From: Oreochromis niloticus
Taxonomy: Eukaryota; Chordata; Actinopteri; Cichliformes; Cichlidae
Direction: 5' to 3'
Assembly: GCF_001858045.2 (NCBI RefSeq)
Contig: NC_031965.2
Span: forward strand, 32,331,184-32,395,183
DNA length: 64,000 nucleotides
Positions within the stretch are counted from its first letter, which is position 1; each line of letters begins with the position of its first letter. The notes under the pieces were generated by a model. The model had not been told where the DNA came from. It made no database searches and was given only the letters and a program-made list of their open reading frames with translations. A program made the translations under genes and the position numbers. Positions 25,325 through 37,181 of the stretch are shown here, piece by piece.

Positions 25325-28300
25325 AGGGATAGTGCGCATGCGCCAACCAGCGTGCAGCCTGTTACAGTCGCTCCTGCTTTTTCTCTGCTCTGTTTTCTTA
25401 TGTATTCTTTTTTTTTCTGACTTGTATTTTCATCCATTTATTACCTTTCACTCAATCATGTGGATTGAGAGAGTTTTTGTTCTTCTGGTGGCCGTGGAAC
25501 TATTACTTTTATCGAGGAACGGGATCGCGGCACATCTCCTACACGCACGGACTGTTTACTCCAGAGATCAGCTGATCGCCCTGATGCCGGCCGGCTCGCT
25601 GGCCAGACCCGCAGAAGTACCAGCTGAAATTTGGAGAAAAACACATCGGGGATGCAGAGGTCAAGGACAGAAGAGAAGAAAGAAGGAGACGGTGAGACAC
25701 CGGAGGCTCGAAGCGAGGAGGAGGTATAAACCGTGTCTGCCGTCTATCGTAATGGGAAATGTGCGATCCTTATCGAATAAAATCGACGAGCTCTCAGCAC
25801 TGGTACGGAGTCAGAGCGAATACCGAGAGAGTAGCCTGATGTGTTTCACTGAATCATGGATGCACCAGGACATTTCCGACGAGAATGCCTCTATGGAAGG
25901 CTTCCACACTGTTTGGGCGGAAAGGGACAGCATCGCTAGCGGTAAGCGGAAAGGAGGTGGGCTTGCTGTTTTAGTTAACAACCGGTGTAACCCTGCCAAC
26001 ATAACAATCAAAGAAAGGATTTGTTGCCCGGACATTGAACTGTGTGCTGTAGGACTCAGGCCGTATTATTTACCCAGGGAATTCTTTCATGTCATCTTGG
26101 TGGCTGTTTATGTTCCTCCCTCTGCTAACCCCACAGCTGCAAGTGACACTATCCACTCTGCCATAGCCCGGTTACAGACTCAGCACCCGAGTGCCCTTAT
26201 TGTGATCTCGGGTGACTTCAACCATGTATTACTGGACAATACACTACCAACATTCAGACAATATGTGGACTGTCCCACCAGGGGAGAGAAAATTTTAGAC
26301 CTTCTGTATGCTAATGTCAAGGATGCATACAGCTCCGCCTCCCTCCCCCAACTTGGTAGGTCAGATCATAACCTGATTCACCTCACCCCACGCTATGTGC
26401 CAGTTGTGAGGAAGGAACCTGTGACCACGAGGAGCATTAGGAGGTGGTCAGAGGAGGCCTTAGCGGAACTACAGAGCTGTTTCGAGGTGACCGACTGGGA
26501 AATACTCTGTGAGCCTCATGCCAAGGACATCAATAGGCTTACTGAGTGTATCACAGACTACATAACTTTCTGCACCGACTCCATTGTTCCAGCTCAGACT
26601 GTTCATTGTTACCCAAATAACAAGCCGTGGGTGACTAAGGACATCAAAGGCCTCCTCAACGACAAGAAGAGGGCTTTCAGAGGGGGCAATAAAGAGGAGG
26701 TGAGGAAGGTCCAGGTGTTCCTAAAGGACAAGATCAGAGAGGCTAAGGACAATTACAGGAGGAAGCTGGAGTGGAAACTCCAGCAGAACAGCATGAGAGA
26801 GGTGTGGAGGGGCATGAAGACCATCACTGGATTCAGGCCAACCAACAGCAGGGGAGCTGAGGGAGGTGAGAATAGAGCTAACGAGTTGAATCTGTTTTTC
26901 AATAGATTCGACACTACAGTGTCTGCTCACACCCCCACAACCTCACCTGTAGTCAGCCTGGAATCCAGAGCCACACCACTGTGCCAGCCTCTCTCTTCAC
27001 ATGGCGCTGTTGCCTCCTGTGAGATTCCTGACACCCCTCCCCCACCCCCACCCATCACCTTCACTCAATACCAGGTTGAGATGCAAATGAGGAGACTCCA
27101 CTCAGGCAAGTTTGCTGGACAAGACGGAGTGAGTCCCTGCGTCCTCAAGGCCTGTGCCCCCCAGCTGCGTGGAGTCTTTCATAAACTGTTTATGCTGAGT
27201 CTGAGTCTGCAGAGGGTACCAGTGATGTGGAAGACATCATGCCTCGTCCCTATTCCAAAGACGCCACGTCCCAGTGGCCCCCAGGATTACAGGCCCATGG
27301 CACTGACCTCCCACATCATGAAGACCCTGGAAAGGCTCATCCCAGACCAACTGCGACCCATCGTCAGACCACATCTGGATCCCCTTCAATTTGCTTATCA
27401 GCCTCGTCTCAGAACAGAGGACGCCATCATCTACCTGCTCAATCGTGTCTACACCCATCTGGATCAGCCGGCGAGCACTGTGAGGGTCATGTTTTTTGAC
27501 TTTTCCAGTGCTTTCAACACCATCAGGCCGACCCTCCTGGGTGATAAGTTAACAGCGATGCAGGTGGATGCTTCTCTGGTGTCCTGGATTGTTGATTACC
27601 TGACAGGAAGACCACAATATGTACGTCTCCCACAGTGTGTGTCTGACAAGGTAATCAGCAACACAGGGGCACCACAGGGGACTGTCCTCTCCCCCTTCCT
27701 CTTCACCCTCTACACCACAGACTTCAGCCACTGCACAGAGACCTGCCATCTCCAGAAGTTTTCTGATGACTCCGCAGTGGTTGGATGCATTAGCAGGGAT
27801 GATGAGACAGAGTACCGGGCTGTGGTCGACTCCTTTGTCACGTGGTGTGAGCAGAATCATCTGCAGCTTAACGTGGCAAAGACAAAGGAATTGATAGTGG
27901 ACTTCAGGAAGACCAGGAAACACTTGACCCCTGTTTCAATCCAGGGGGTCAGTGTTGACATTGCGGAGGACTATAAATACCTTGGAGTACACATTGACAA
28001 TAAACTGGACTGGGCTAAAAACACCACAGCACTTTACAGAAAGGGCCAGAGTCGTCTCTATTTTTTGAGGCAACTGAGGTCCTTCAACATCTGCCAGAAA
28101 ATGCTCAGGATTTTCTATGAGTCTGTTGTGGCCAGTGCGATCCTCTATGCTGTTGCATGCTGGGGGAGCAGGCTGAGGGTCGCAGATGCCAACAGACTCG
28201 ATAAACTGATTCGTAAGGCCAGTAATGTTGTGGGGATGGAGCTGGACTCCCTCAAGGTGGTGTCGGAGAGGCGGATGTTGTCCAAGATAAAGACAATGTT

Positions 28301-28655
28301 GGATAACATCTCCCACCCACTCCATGACATGCTGGTCAGTCACAGGAGCACGTTCAGTGAGAGACTGAGATTACTGAAAAGCACCACTGAACGACACAGG
28401 AAATCATTCCTGCCTGTGGCCATCTCCCTGTACAACTCATCCACTTAACACACTGTTTACTGCAACAGCTACACCCTTCTTGCACATGTTCTTTTCAGCT
28501 ATTTATTAATAAGTGACTTTTATGTATATATATGCCTGTATATATTGTGCTATTCTTAGTTAGTGTATTGTCTGTCTTTGTTAATTTTTGTTTATAATGG
28601 AGCACTGTAACGAAAAATAATTTCCCCTAGGGATCAATAAAGTATTCTGATATTA
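25325..28655 (+). mobile_element. Near full-length CR1/L2/Rex1-type LINE
   Basis: A non-LTR retrotransposon in sense orientation. It starts near the GTGCGCATGCGCC block, carries one long ORF2-type frame, and ends with a short 3' UTR whose tail (AATTTCCCCTAGGGATCAAT, then AAAGTA) is the tail shared by many fish LINEs and their SINE partners. No separate ORF1 is visible, so the copy is probably 5'-shortened or its family has none upstream. It is inserted in a TGTCATG-ended repeat, the halves of which lie at about 24995-25324 and 28656-28760. No clear target duplication was found. Confidence 0.85.
25458..28448 (+). CDS. LINE ORF2 protein: APE endonuclease and reverse transcriptase
   Basis: This protein nicks target DNA and reverse-transcribes the LINE RNA at the nick. 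The frame is open without a stop from 25332 to TAA at 28446-28448. I chose ATG 25458 (MWIERVFVLL...), though ATG 25338 in the same frame is possible. Counting residues from 25332: the AP-endonuclease domain runs about 140-350, with NVRSL (142), ESW (about 174), SGDFNH (about 292-297) and SDHNLI (about 344). The reverse transcriptase runs about 600-870, with FFDFSSAFNTI (about 723), GAPQGTVLSP (about 779) and the catalytic FSDD box (810-813, where most LINEs have FADD). The C-terminal part (CWGSRL...VADANRLDKLIRKA) is typical of fish Rex1/L2-like elements. Length (996 codons) is close to full, and no frameshift or stop breaks it, so the copy is young or recently active. Confidence 0.85.
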   Translation: MWIERVFVLLVAVELLLLSRNGIAAHLLHARTVYSRDQLIALMPAGSLARPAEVPAEIWRKTHRGCRGQGQKRRKKETVRHRRLEARRRYKPCLPSIVMGNVRSLSNKIDELSALVRSQSEYRESSLMCFTESWMHQDISDENASMEGFHTVWAERDSIASGKRKGGGLAVLVNNRCNPANITIKERICCPDIELCAVGLRPYYLPREFFHVILVAVYVPPSANPTAASDTIHSAIARLQTQHPSALIVISGDFNHVLLDNTLPTFRQYVDCPTRGEKILDLLYANVKDAYSSASLPQLGRSDHNLIHLTPRYVPVVRKEPVTTRSIRRWSEEALAELQSCFEVTDWEILCEPHAKDINRLTECITDYITFCTDSIVPAQTVHCYPNNKPWVTKDIKGLLNDKKRAFRGGNKEEVRKVQVFLKDKIREAKDNYRRKLEWKLQQNSMREVWRGMKTITGFRPTNSRGAEGGENRANELNLFFNRFDTTVSAHTPTTSPVVSLESRATPLCQPLSSHGAVASCEIPDTPPPPPPITFTQYQVEMQMRRLHSGKFAGQDGVSPCVLKACAPQLRGVFHKLFMLSLSLQRVPVMWKTSCLVPIPKTPRPSGPQDYRPMALTSHIMKTLERLIPDQLRPIVRPHLDPLQFAYQPRLRTEDAIIYLLNRVYTHLDQPASTVRVMFFDFSSAFNTIRPTLLGDKLTAMQVDASLVSWIVDYLTGRPQYVRLPQCVSDKVISNTGAPQGTVLSPFLFTLYTTDFSHCTETCHLQKFSDDSAVVGCISRDDETEYRAVVDSFVTWCEQNHLQLNVAKTKELIVDFRKTRKHLTPVSIQGVSVDIAEDYKYLGVHIDNKLDWAKNTTALYRKGQSRLYFLRQLRSFNICQKMLRIFYESVVASAILYAVACWGSRLRVADANRLDKLIRKASNVVGMELDSLKVVSERRMLSKIKTMLDNISHPLHDMLVSHRSTFSERLRLLKSTTERHRKSFLPVAISLYNSST

Positions 28656-28760
28656 TCAGAAATGCACAACTAAGGAATCAGAACCTAAACCATAATACAG
28701 AATAATACAAAAACACAAGAAACAGAAGGTGCTGGGTCAAAATGACCCAGAACCGTGACA

Positions 28761-29323
28761 GTAATAATGTATAGCAACAATATCAAAAACATTATTCCAG
28801 ATTTGATCAGCACCATTGACAACAGCTGCAGTCAGAAGTCAGGGTGAATGCACACATTTATCTAAGCTTATGCTATATACTCACACCAAAGCATGGAGTA
28901 TGGAGCAAAACGGTGAAGCGCATTAACCCTGCTCCCTTCTTGTCTTCCACTTTTTATTGCTTTTTAAAATTTTCTTTTATTGTTTTGCTACTCTATAAAA
29001 CACTCCCAAAAACAAATTGCTGCATAATCTATATCAACAAGGTTACTTCAGGTTCTACTGAAATCTCCATATCCTGTCACGCGATTGCAATCCCCGCCAT
29101 GCCCTCAAATGAAAACTGGTCCACCTGGTTAAAGGAGAAACTCCCGAACTCCTATGTAGGTTATCAGTCATCCAGGTTGTAGGGGTCTAAGCAGCTCAGA
29201 GACAAACTTGAATGTTGAATTGTGTTTGAAACACTGAGGATCAGAGTAGAAAAAATACTTCCGAAAAACATTTCTGTGTTGCTCAAAATGTCCAATTTTC
29301 CAGTTTTACTGGCCACCATACGT
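28761..29323. other. No supported feature
   Basis: Spacer between the LINE-bearing repeat and the hAT element. Confidence 0.4.
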
Positions 29324-29331
29324 GTCATGAA

Positions 29332-30735
29332 CATAGCTGGACTGGCCATCGGGCATACCGGGCATTTGCTCGGTGGGCCGCTCGTGATTTTTCGTTTTTA
29401 TGGGCAGATGGGGTTTTATTTCTTTTATTTTTTTCAACGGTATAAATGAATGGTGGTGTATTGGCCAGTTGGTCATGATTGAGTCTGGGCTGGACCAATT
29501 ACAGCCGAGGAGGTCGAACTTTAAAGTTGAGGTGAAAAGCAACGCGATTTGTCCCGATCGGCTTTTCTCTCTCCGTCAGAAAGAGCAAACCAGCGGAGGT
29601 CACGTTAAACAACAGAAGCACCTTTAAACTTGATAAGCTGTTGTTAGAATTTATTTAATATTAATTTCTAGTATCAGCTGATGTTTGCTGGAGGCACAGC
29701 TGTAAAAGCTACTGGTCATCATATCAGTTTGTATATCTGGTGAGAGGGAAACATGCAGATGAAACCAGGAGATGTCCTTACTGAATCATCAGAGCTGAGC
29801 AGGTGATGGAGAAACAGGTTTACCTTTTAGGTGACATGAATGAGTTGAAGGGAAGTTATGAACTGCTTCTGAGAGACAAATAACACCAGGATCCTTTTCT
29901 GTGTAGCTGACAGCTGGTAACTGTGCAGGGGTGGATCTAGCAAAGTTTTTCCAGGGGGGCAGGTAGGGCATTAACAGGGAAAGGGGGACACAACAAATAC
30001 GTTTTTTATTATTCTCATTTAAAATTTCTAGCTTTTAACAAATAATTATCTGAATCATACAACCAAAGTTTTCATCTGTTGTCAAATATATAGAAATCCA
30101 TTATTGTACATAGTAATTTTTTTCAGTGTCCCAACATAATTTCTTCAGAAGTAAGTACTGTATATGATGCCAGTATTTTCCCACATTTTCTAGATACTGT
30201 ACCAGTACTGTGTGTAAAACACCATCAAAAATAAGTTTTGATGGTAAGTTTTGAGTGAGGAAGTTTTATTCTTTCTCACCTGTCTTTCTGTCTCCTTTCA
30301 CTTTTTAAAGGTTGCCATGTTAGAAAAAATATTTTGCCCTGCCACGCTGTTTATTGATGTGGTAAATAAATAGTTTATGAAAATATCACTAAATCTGTCA
30401 TTTATTATTTTTAATATTCAGTAATGATCATGTCTCACCTCTAGTCTTCTCTGTCTTAATTTCAAGTTTCCAACATATGTTGTAGATAGTTCAGGAGGTA
30501 AACCAAGCAGTCTTTGGGTTTCGGCTAAGTACTGTTTACAATACCAGAATAGGGAGGATGGTGTAGGTTTGAGTTAAGTTCTAGATTGATACATATATAC
30601 CAACAAGACAGTGTACATCACTGTCACAACGACGTTTGTTTTCATTCAAAGGCTTTATGGTTTTTCCCATAATACCTGGTGGGCTGGTCTCTAGTCAAAA
30701 TGCCCGGGCTGATTTTTTGTCCCAGTCCAGCCCTG
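29332..30735. mobile_element. 1.4-kb hAT-type element
   Basis: Inverted ends (CATAGCTGGACTGG at the left; complement CAGGGCTGGACTGG at the right) are bounded by a perfect 8-bp duplication, GTCATGAA, at 29324-29331 and 30736-30743. The subterminal regions also pair (GGCATACCGGGCATTTG against CCCGGGCATTTTGAC). The inside lacks a transposase frame. Hence a non-autonomous or deleted hAT element. Confidence 0.85.
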
Positions 30736-30743
30736 GTCATGAA

Positions 30744-31759
30744 GACTGTTGCATTAAATATAGCATTTTTTTTAATTAATTGAGTAATTTCAGCAGACTT
30801 CAGCAGCTCAATTCCTTAATTGTAAATAGGAATGCATTCGCTAATGAAATAGTTTTGCAATCTGCATTTAAAGGTGTATATGCGTCCATGTTTGTATCAT
30901 CAACATAAAAAAAAACCTGAAGAAGAAAAAAATGTTACCACAGAAATCTTCCGCATTTATTTTATTCTCCTTTTTTGTATAGTCACCTTGGCTTAAATTC
31001 TTTAGACCCTCAATGGATGAAATCAAGAATTCATTAAACCTCAGTCTTTTGTTGTTGTTGTTTTTTTCAAGCATCCGCTAAACCTTGACCTGCTTGGATT
31101 TACTGCCTTTAGCTCTTCATGTTCCCACCTAGCTTCACATGTAAATCAATAGTGCTGAATATATTAATCTCCCTCACCTTTTTTTTTAATTGTCAAAGAC
31201 GTTTTGCATATTGCCAGGAGGAAGGTCATATAACATCATTCTGATCTGCTAGATATGGATCTGCTTTGTTAGATCTTTGGGAGGTTTCTGACGCACATAT
31301 TTTCTCTGGTTTTACTTCCATTCTGTTTCATTGTACAAAATGATGATATAATGTGATAATGATGAAAATAATACTATATTTTCAGGCATCTTAGCTGCTA
31401 AAAGGTAAAAGTTGCAAGAGAAAGCAAGAGAGTAACACTGAAATAACAAAAGTATTACAATAATCATTTGCAGCAACAATGATGAATGTATGGAGTTAAT
31501 CCCAGAATGAAGTGAAGCGCTGACAGAATTAGATTGTTTCATCTTGGTATTTTATTTGGTATTCTCTGTGTATTGTGTGTAGAAGTATGTGTTTCAGGTA
31601 CTGTATAAAGCATCCTGGACATTAGACATCAGTCATAATATAGTATAATAGTAATAGTAGTAGTTGTCCAAAAACTATGAACTCAATAATAAGCATGGTA
31701 TTTTACCTCGTCTGTTCCATTTCTTAAATGTAGAATTTGCGGGATGTCTGATGTATTTA
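30744..31759. other. No supported feature
   Basis: AT-rich spacer. A poly-T run lies at about 31180. Confidence 0.4.
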
Positions 31760-32240
31760 TGTCATGGACCCGGGTTCTCGTTTCAAGCCTTGCTTCCCGT
31801 TTTCATTTTGTTATTCATTTCCTGGTGATCCCAAGGGTTTTCCTGTCTGGTCTCACTCTGTCTTGTCCATTTGTAACTGCCATTGTATCCCTCTTTTATT
31901 TTAATAATTGCTTTACTTTTGTATTTTTTCAATGATTTTATTTTATTTTTTCCCTCCTGGGTGATTGTCTTTCCCACGCTTATTGTTTTCATATGCAGTT
32001 AATTGTTGCCACTTGTGTCCTGCACATGTCCTCTATGAATACCTAGTCTTATCTTTCCCTTGCAAAATGTCTATTTATGGTCTCCATGTTTCTTGGTCCT
32101 CATGCCGATTACATTACCAGATTGCTGTTTTGTGTCTTTCCTTGTGCACTGTTTACTTTAATGCTTGGGACTATGTTTTTTGTAATATTTTGCCTTTTGC
32201 CAGTAAAGGCTCATTTGTGATGCAGCTGGCGCCAAAGGAC
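31760..32240 (+). repeat. TGTCATG-ended interspersed repeat
   Basis: Starts TGTCATGGACCCGGGTTCTC, continues T/C-rich (many TTGT, TTCC and TGTC words), and ends near TTTTGCCAGTAAAGGCTCAT and GATGCAGCTGGCGCC, the usual end of this widespread fish repeat. No protein frame of its own is recognised. This is the most complete copy in the window. Confidence 0.5.
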
Positions 32241-33099
32241 AAACTAAAAATCCCAGCTGTGCATAAAAATACCCAAACACTGATACACTAAAAACAAGTT
32301 GTGTTTCTGTTATTTATTATTTTAACTTTATTGTGTGTAGTATCTCAAAAAAGTATATTTGTAGACTCCATTTTTGAATAGTATCTGATGCATAAGCTTT
32401 GAATAAACACTCCACTATTTTCCACATCCAGCAAACCTTATCTGCCTCTCTGTTTTTAGTTTGAGTCCACTCCACAACCTTCAGTCCACATGACCTGACA
32501 ATCTGATAATTCATAAGGGTACATAAAAAATGCAGACCGTGTGAAACAGGCACATGTGGCCTCTGGGTCCTTTTGCTACTTTCCTCCTTTACTGATGGGT
32601 TGGATTGCACCCTGCTTTGTATTTGTCCTTCAGTTGGATTCTCACTACATATCTGTAAATTTCTGATGACTGCACCATGCATGTATGTGCAGTTACTGCT
32701 TTGAGAAAACCTGCCAAACGTAAACACATGCCAAGATACTCAATAGCACCTTTGGACTTGCTCCCACAGCAGTCTGTGTTTGCAGGATTATATTTTGCAA
32801 TGAAGACATGTATACACAAGGAGACAAACATACAAACAAAGAGGACTGCAATTTTAACCATGCTATCATTGCTTGTAATTGTTTAATAACAACTTATAAT
32901 TATCTAGCAGTGCATGACCCCATATTCATTTATAGTCTGCAAGAAAAGGCCTGAATTTCTATGGACCCTTCCTGGATAGTTTTAACAGATGATCCAATGA
33001 TTACAGCTGTATACTAAACTAAAAATGCAGATGTGAGAGAAGAAAAAATCTGAAAATCTGAAAAGACATCTGATGCTGTACCCAAGCCAATGCAAAAGT
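32241..33099. other. No supported feature
   Basis: Open frames on both strands (32317-32861) overlap each other and show no family resemblance. Confidence 0.35.
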
Positions 33100-33725
33100 A
33101 GACAAAAATTTCAGTATATTGCAATTAATAGGATAGTTTATTAAATAAAAAATATATATTTTTAAATATTAAATATTTTTGCTGTAATTGAATTAAAATA
33201 GATAAACTCATTTGTTTCAAATTCATTACAATACAGAAATCCCAATATCTGAAAATTATGTTTATTTATACACTCAGTACTTGGTTGGCAATCCTTTACT
33301 ACAAATTACTGCATCAGTGCAGTGTGGCATGGAGATGATCTGTTTGTTGCACAACTGAGGTGTTGTTGGAGCACAGACAGCTTTGATAGTGGTCCTCAGC
33401 TCATCTGCATTGTCGGGTCAATTGTTTCTCACCTCTTGTTGACAATACATCATAGAGTCTCTGTGTGGTTCATTTCAGGCAAGTTGGCTGGCCAATCAAA
33501 CACAGTAATAACATGGTCAGCAAAACATTTGGTAGCAGTTTTGGCACCGTGGGCAGTGTTGCTGGAAAAGGAAATCAGTAACTCCATAAAGCTTGTCAGC
33601 AGATGGAAGCATGGAGTTCTCTAAAAGCTGCATTGACTTTGGAGTTGATAAAACACTGTGGAGCAACCTCTACCAACAACAGCAAATGACAAGGCACCCC
33701 AAATTCACTAATTCGAAGCGGTGGA
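33100..33725 (-). mobile_element. Decayed Tc1-like transposon
   Basis: The minus strand reads a broken transposase C-terminal part, clearest as HGAKTATKCFADHVITVFDW followed by PANLPEMNH, the DDE-domain region of a fish Tc1 lineage. Frameshifts and deletions interrupt it (for example around 33560, where the strongly conserved block before HGAKTA is missing). The AT-rich left flank (33100-33250) probably holds the terminal repeat, but the exact end is unclear. Confidence 0.75.
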
Positions 33726-34408
33726 TATTTGTCATATAGAAAATGCTCTCATTGAGTTTATAGCAAATTCTATTAAGTCTCACAAGTTCTATTCATAGTT
33801 CTTTTTTGCCTTTTATTGCTGATAACATAATTAAATACTAACAATTGCGGTTCCCTGTGATGGACATGTTGTTTTTGGTCATTTTGCACTGTAGTGTATT
33901 GTAAAAATCTTACAGATGAATATCTATACATGCTCCATTTTTTATAACTAGCCTCGTTTCAGTGTTGCTGAACCCTCAGAGATAGAGGCTCACATACCCT
34001 TTCTTTAGTCATACATCTTTTAAGTACCATGCTAGTGTTTTTATGTGCTTTATTTCATTTGGCTGAAGAGTACGCTGTGAACTATTCTGTAAATTCCTGT
34101 TTCATGTGCTGTGTGCATATTCACTGCTGGAATCTAGACTCTCAAGTTTTGCCAGAAGGTGGATGAACAGCAGCTCTTTTTCAAGTATCTTTCAAAGTAA
34201 CATAATCTTTTTGACATTGCCTGCTTTTACTTATATGTATGTATTTCTGTGACAGCATGGCATAGGAATTCAGTGTTTCTTGACAGCTGACTCTGTCAGC
34301 GTGGGTATCCAAGAGTTTCAAATCAGCACATGAGCAGGTAAAAGGCATTTTCCCTTTTGTTTAAATTACTTTACTTTGTGTTTGGAAAATTTTGGCTCCT
34401 CATTGATG
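33726..34408. other. No supported feature
   Basis: AT-rich spacer between the Tc1 fossil and the SINE. Confidence 0.4.
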
Positions 34409-34725
34409 CCACCAGGCAGCACCGTGGGCTAGTTTTTAGCACTGTTGTCACACAGCAAGGAGATCCTGAAATTGAATCAGCCAGAGGCCTGGGAACTTTC
34501 TATGTGGAGTTTGCATGTTCTTCCTGTGCCATTGTGGCTTCCTCTTAATGACATGCATGCTATGTTAACTGGTGAATCTAAATTTGATGTTGGTGTAAAT
34601 ACTTGTGTGTCTCCCAGTTGGCAATGGGCTGGTGACCAGTCCAGAATAAACCCCACCTTTTGCCCTATTACAGCTGAAACAAGGTTCAGCACCCCTGTTC
34701 CCTGAAAGAACCAGTTAAGAAACTG
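34409..34725 (+). repeat. tRNA-derived SINE-like repeat, longer copy
   Basis: The same family as at 8.5 kb with the blocks between preserved: GTTTTTAGCACTGTTGTCAC, GGAGTTTGCATGTTCTTCC, GGTGACCAGTCCAGAATAAA and CCCTATTACAGCTGAAACAA. A-box and B-box are degraded. Plus orientation. Confidence 0.6.
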
Positions 34726-36824
34726 ACTCATTGCAACCCTGGTAAAATTCCAAGATTTCTTTTTCTTTCGACAGCATTGTAAGGCTTGACCCTACAACAA
34801 AGAGGCAACACAGACAATCAATGAAATGTTGGTGTATACATTAAACTGACTTTAATTTGTGTTATGACATGGTTTCTGCGATTCCTACAATATTGAATTA
34901 TCACTTCAATTATTTTTTTTGTCCAAAACAAATCATCAAAAAAGATATAACTGCACAGAAATGTACATAAAAATGATAGCAATATTTGTATTAATTTTAT
35001 ATGCAACTTGCTGTGTTTTGTTTTCAGTAAACTATTACACTCAAAATCCAGTAACAAAAGCAATCAATTCCGTCATTCACAATATTTGGGGGTTATGGGT
35101 TGACCACAGACTAGGAGTTCAAGGGGTGAATATTTCCACACATATGCACAGTGAAATCATTCAGCATCTGGGAATGTATCAACTGATGTGTAAGTATATA
35201 ATAATATAAATGACAGTAACTTCTAAAAACATCTTGTATCTTGATAAATTCCTGCTTTTTCATTTACCACAACTTCACTAAGCAACTACCAGAATGTTTC
35301 TCATAGTCTGAGAAAATAAAAACTTGTTTAAAATGTTTCAAACATTTTTTTTCCTGAGTACATGGATAAAGCAGTATGCAGCAATATTTGTACAGTGGAG
35401 ATATATGGGAGACTCATTTCTAACTGTAATAGAACCATATGGATTAGTGGAGGCAGGTATACTGAAAATAATGTAAAATGAATACCGTATAGATGCATGC
35501 TTTAGTTACAATAGCCCACATTAATCTACATTAAAATATGCTAGCAGTCACTGACCTCATGAATAGCTAGTGGGAGGACAAAAACACTCAAAATGCACCT
35601 TTAAACCACCAAGCCCACGAAGACTTCAGAGTTCTTGTCTGTCTCAGTGATGCTTATTGACTTGAACTAAGCTTCACATGCCCTGCATAGGGCCATTTGC
35701 AAGTCATGCAATAAATATGCTGCTCTGTTCAATTTGATTGTGATTTATTGGAGGTGTCAACTTTGATCACTGCAATGGTAACTGCAAACAGGAGCTTAGG
35801 CAATGCAAGGCACATTACACTTGTTTCAGAGGAAAGATGCACAAATTTCAACATACAGACCTGCTCACAAAGAGGTGCATGAAAATCGCATAAGTAATCG
35901 CATAAGAATATTTCTGCTTGTCTGTGTAGATCTTGCAGTGATTCACACAGCCTTAAGTTAAATAAAATGAGTAATAATCAGTGGTGTGATCTCTTAATAA
36001 TATTGTTCTAATAGCTGACTGGATTACAAACAATTAAATAGTCCCTAAATGAAATAAACAATAATTCCATATTTTACCCTGCATAAAATATGATTCATGT
36101 AAATATAAATGTTGTTGGAAATACACTGAGGATCATAAATAGAATTGAATCTGGAAACTGGAAATTCTAAGAGAAACTAATCCAGAATCTTTCCATATAC
36201 AGGACAGGATACTGCTTAGGTAAGCCATCTCTAAAATGTATCTGATTGCTATCATATATTATGGTTTTGATATTATTGAAAATATGTCTGTTCTTTGGAG
36301 TCTTCCAAATCCTCCTCAGCAAAACTTGCTTCTACTTTAATTACTTTTCTCAACATTCTGAGAGAAGAGTCCTTTTTCCAGCTCTAATAATTTGCTGCCA
36401 TTAATAGTTCACGCTCTTTTGACTGCAAAGGGTTTTGATAGAAATGTGCTATTTTCAGTTGCTTTCATTATCTCAGTGAAGCAGATTACACGCTACTGTA
36501 CTACTGTGTTAGAGAAAGTTGTTTTTAGCTACGTCAAAGTGTTAAATTGTTGTCTTGGTTGGTGAGAGAAGTTGTACACAACTGTAAAATAATTACCAAA
36601 CTGGTCAGAAAAAACAAAAAATGTCTACATCTTTAATTGGCATCTTAATGTTGTTTTTGTACATTTTTCTCTTCTTCTTGTCCTCATTCTTTTTATGATT
36701 GGAAAATTTTTTTTTTTTCTTTTTCATACACTTGCAATAAAAGATATGGAGTGACTGCTTTATAGAATTTTAGGACACGGTTATTAAACAAAGTTTGGAA
36801 TTATATTTAATCAATTTAAGTAAC
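34726..36824. other. Non-coding, candidate conserved blocks
   Basis: The intervals 35640-35830 and 36290-36500 are repeat-free with dense homeobox, E-box and octamer-like words (for example TTTAATTACTTTT, CTAATAATTTGCTG). No gene was seen. Confidence 0.3.
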
Positions 36825-37181
36825 TGAATTAAAATGCAGGACGCTGATGCAATTAAACTAAGCAAGAAGTAAAAAATTAAAATAGGAATTCAAAAAGGTG
36901 CAAAAGTACCATAAAGAAGAAGACAGACAGATGGAGGCTAAATGACACTACATACACACACAAGGAAATTCTGACACAGGTAAAAAACAATTAAACACAA
37001 ATGAAAGGAGGGAGACACAATGGAGGCACAAACACTGGCATTGCAGAAAGCTTGCTATTGGTAGAGATAGTAATACAAACAATCAAAGAGATGCAAAAAC
37101 AAGAAAACACAAGAGAAAAATGTTAACACTAATCAACAACAACAAAAAAAGTAAAACAAACAACAAACCAGGACCATGACA
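36825..37181 (-). repeat. TGTCATG-ended interspersed repeat
   Basis: A/C-rich sequence ending CAGGACCATGACA, the reverse complement of the family start. It begins near AATGCAGGACGCTGATGCAA, which corresponds to the opposite end of the family. Minus orientation. Confidence 0.45.

Larger units (their letters stand above)
24995..28760 (-). repeat. TGTCATG-ended repeat split by the LINE
   Basis: An A/C-rich segment (AACACACAGGCGGGTATAAG ... AACACAGGGATAG) on the left and ACAAGAAACAGAAGG ... GACCCAGAACCGTGACA on the right flank the LINE at 25325-28655. The right terminus ACCGTGACA is the reverse complement of the family start. This nesting dates the LINE insertion after the repeat. Confidence 0.5.

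Noticed and set aside
27549..28343. Minus-strand frames of 124 and 135 codons
   Set aside because: Antisense shadows of the intact LINE reverse transcriptase.
32317..32861. 136- and 90-codon overlapping minus-strand frames
   Set aside because: Mutually overlapping in different frames, with no splice signals or recognisable domain.
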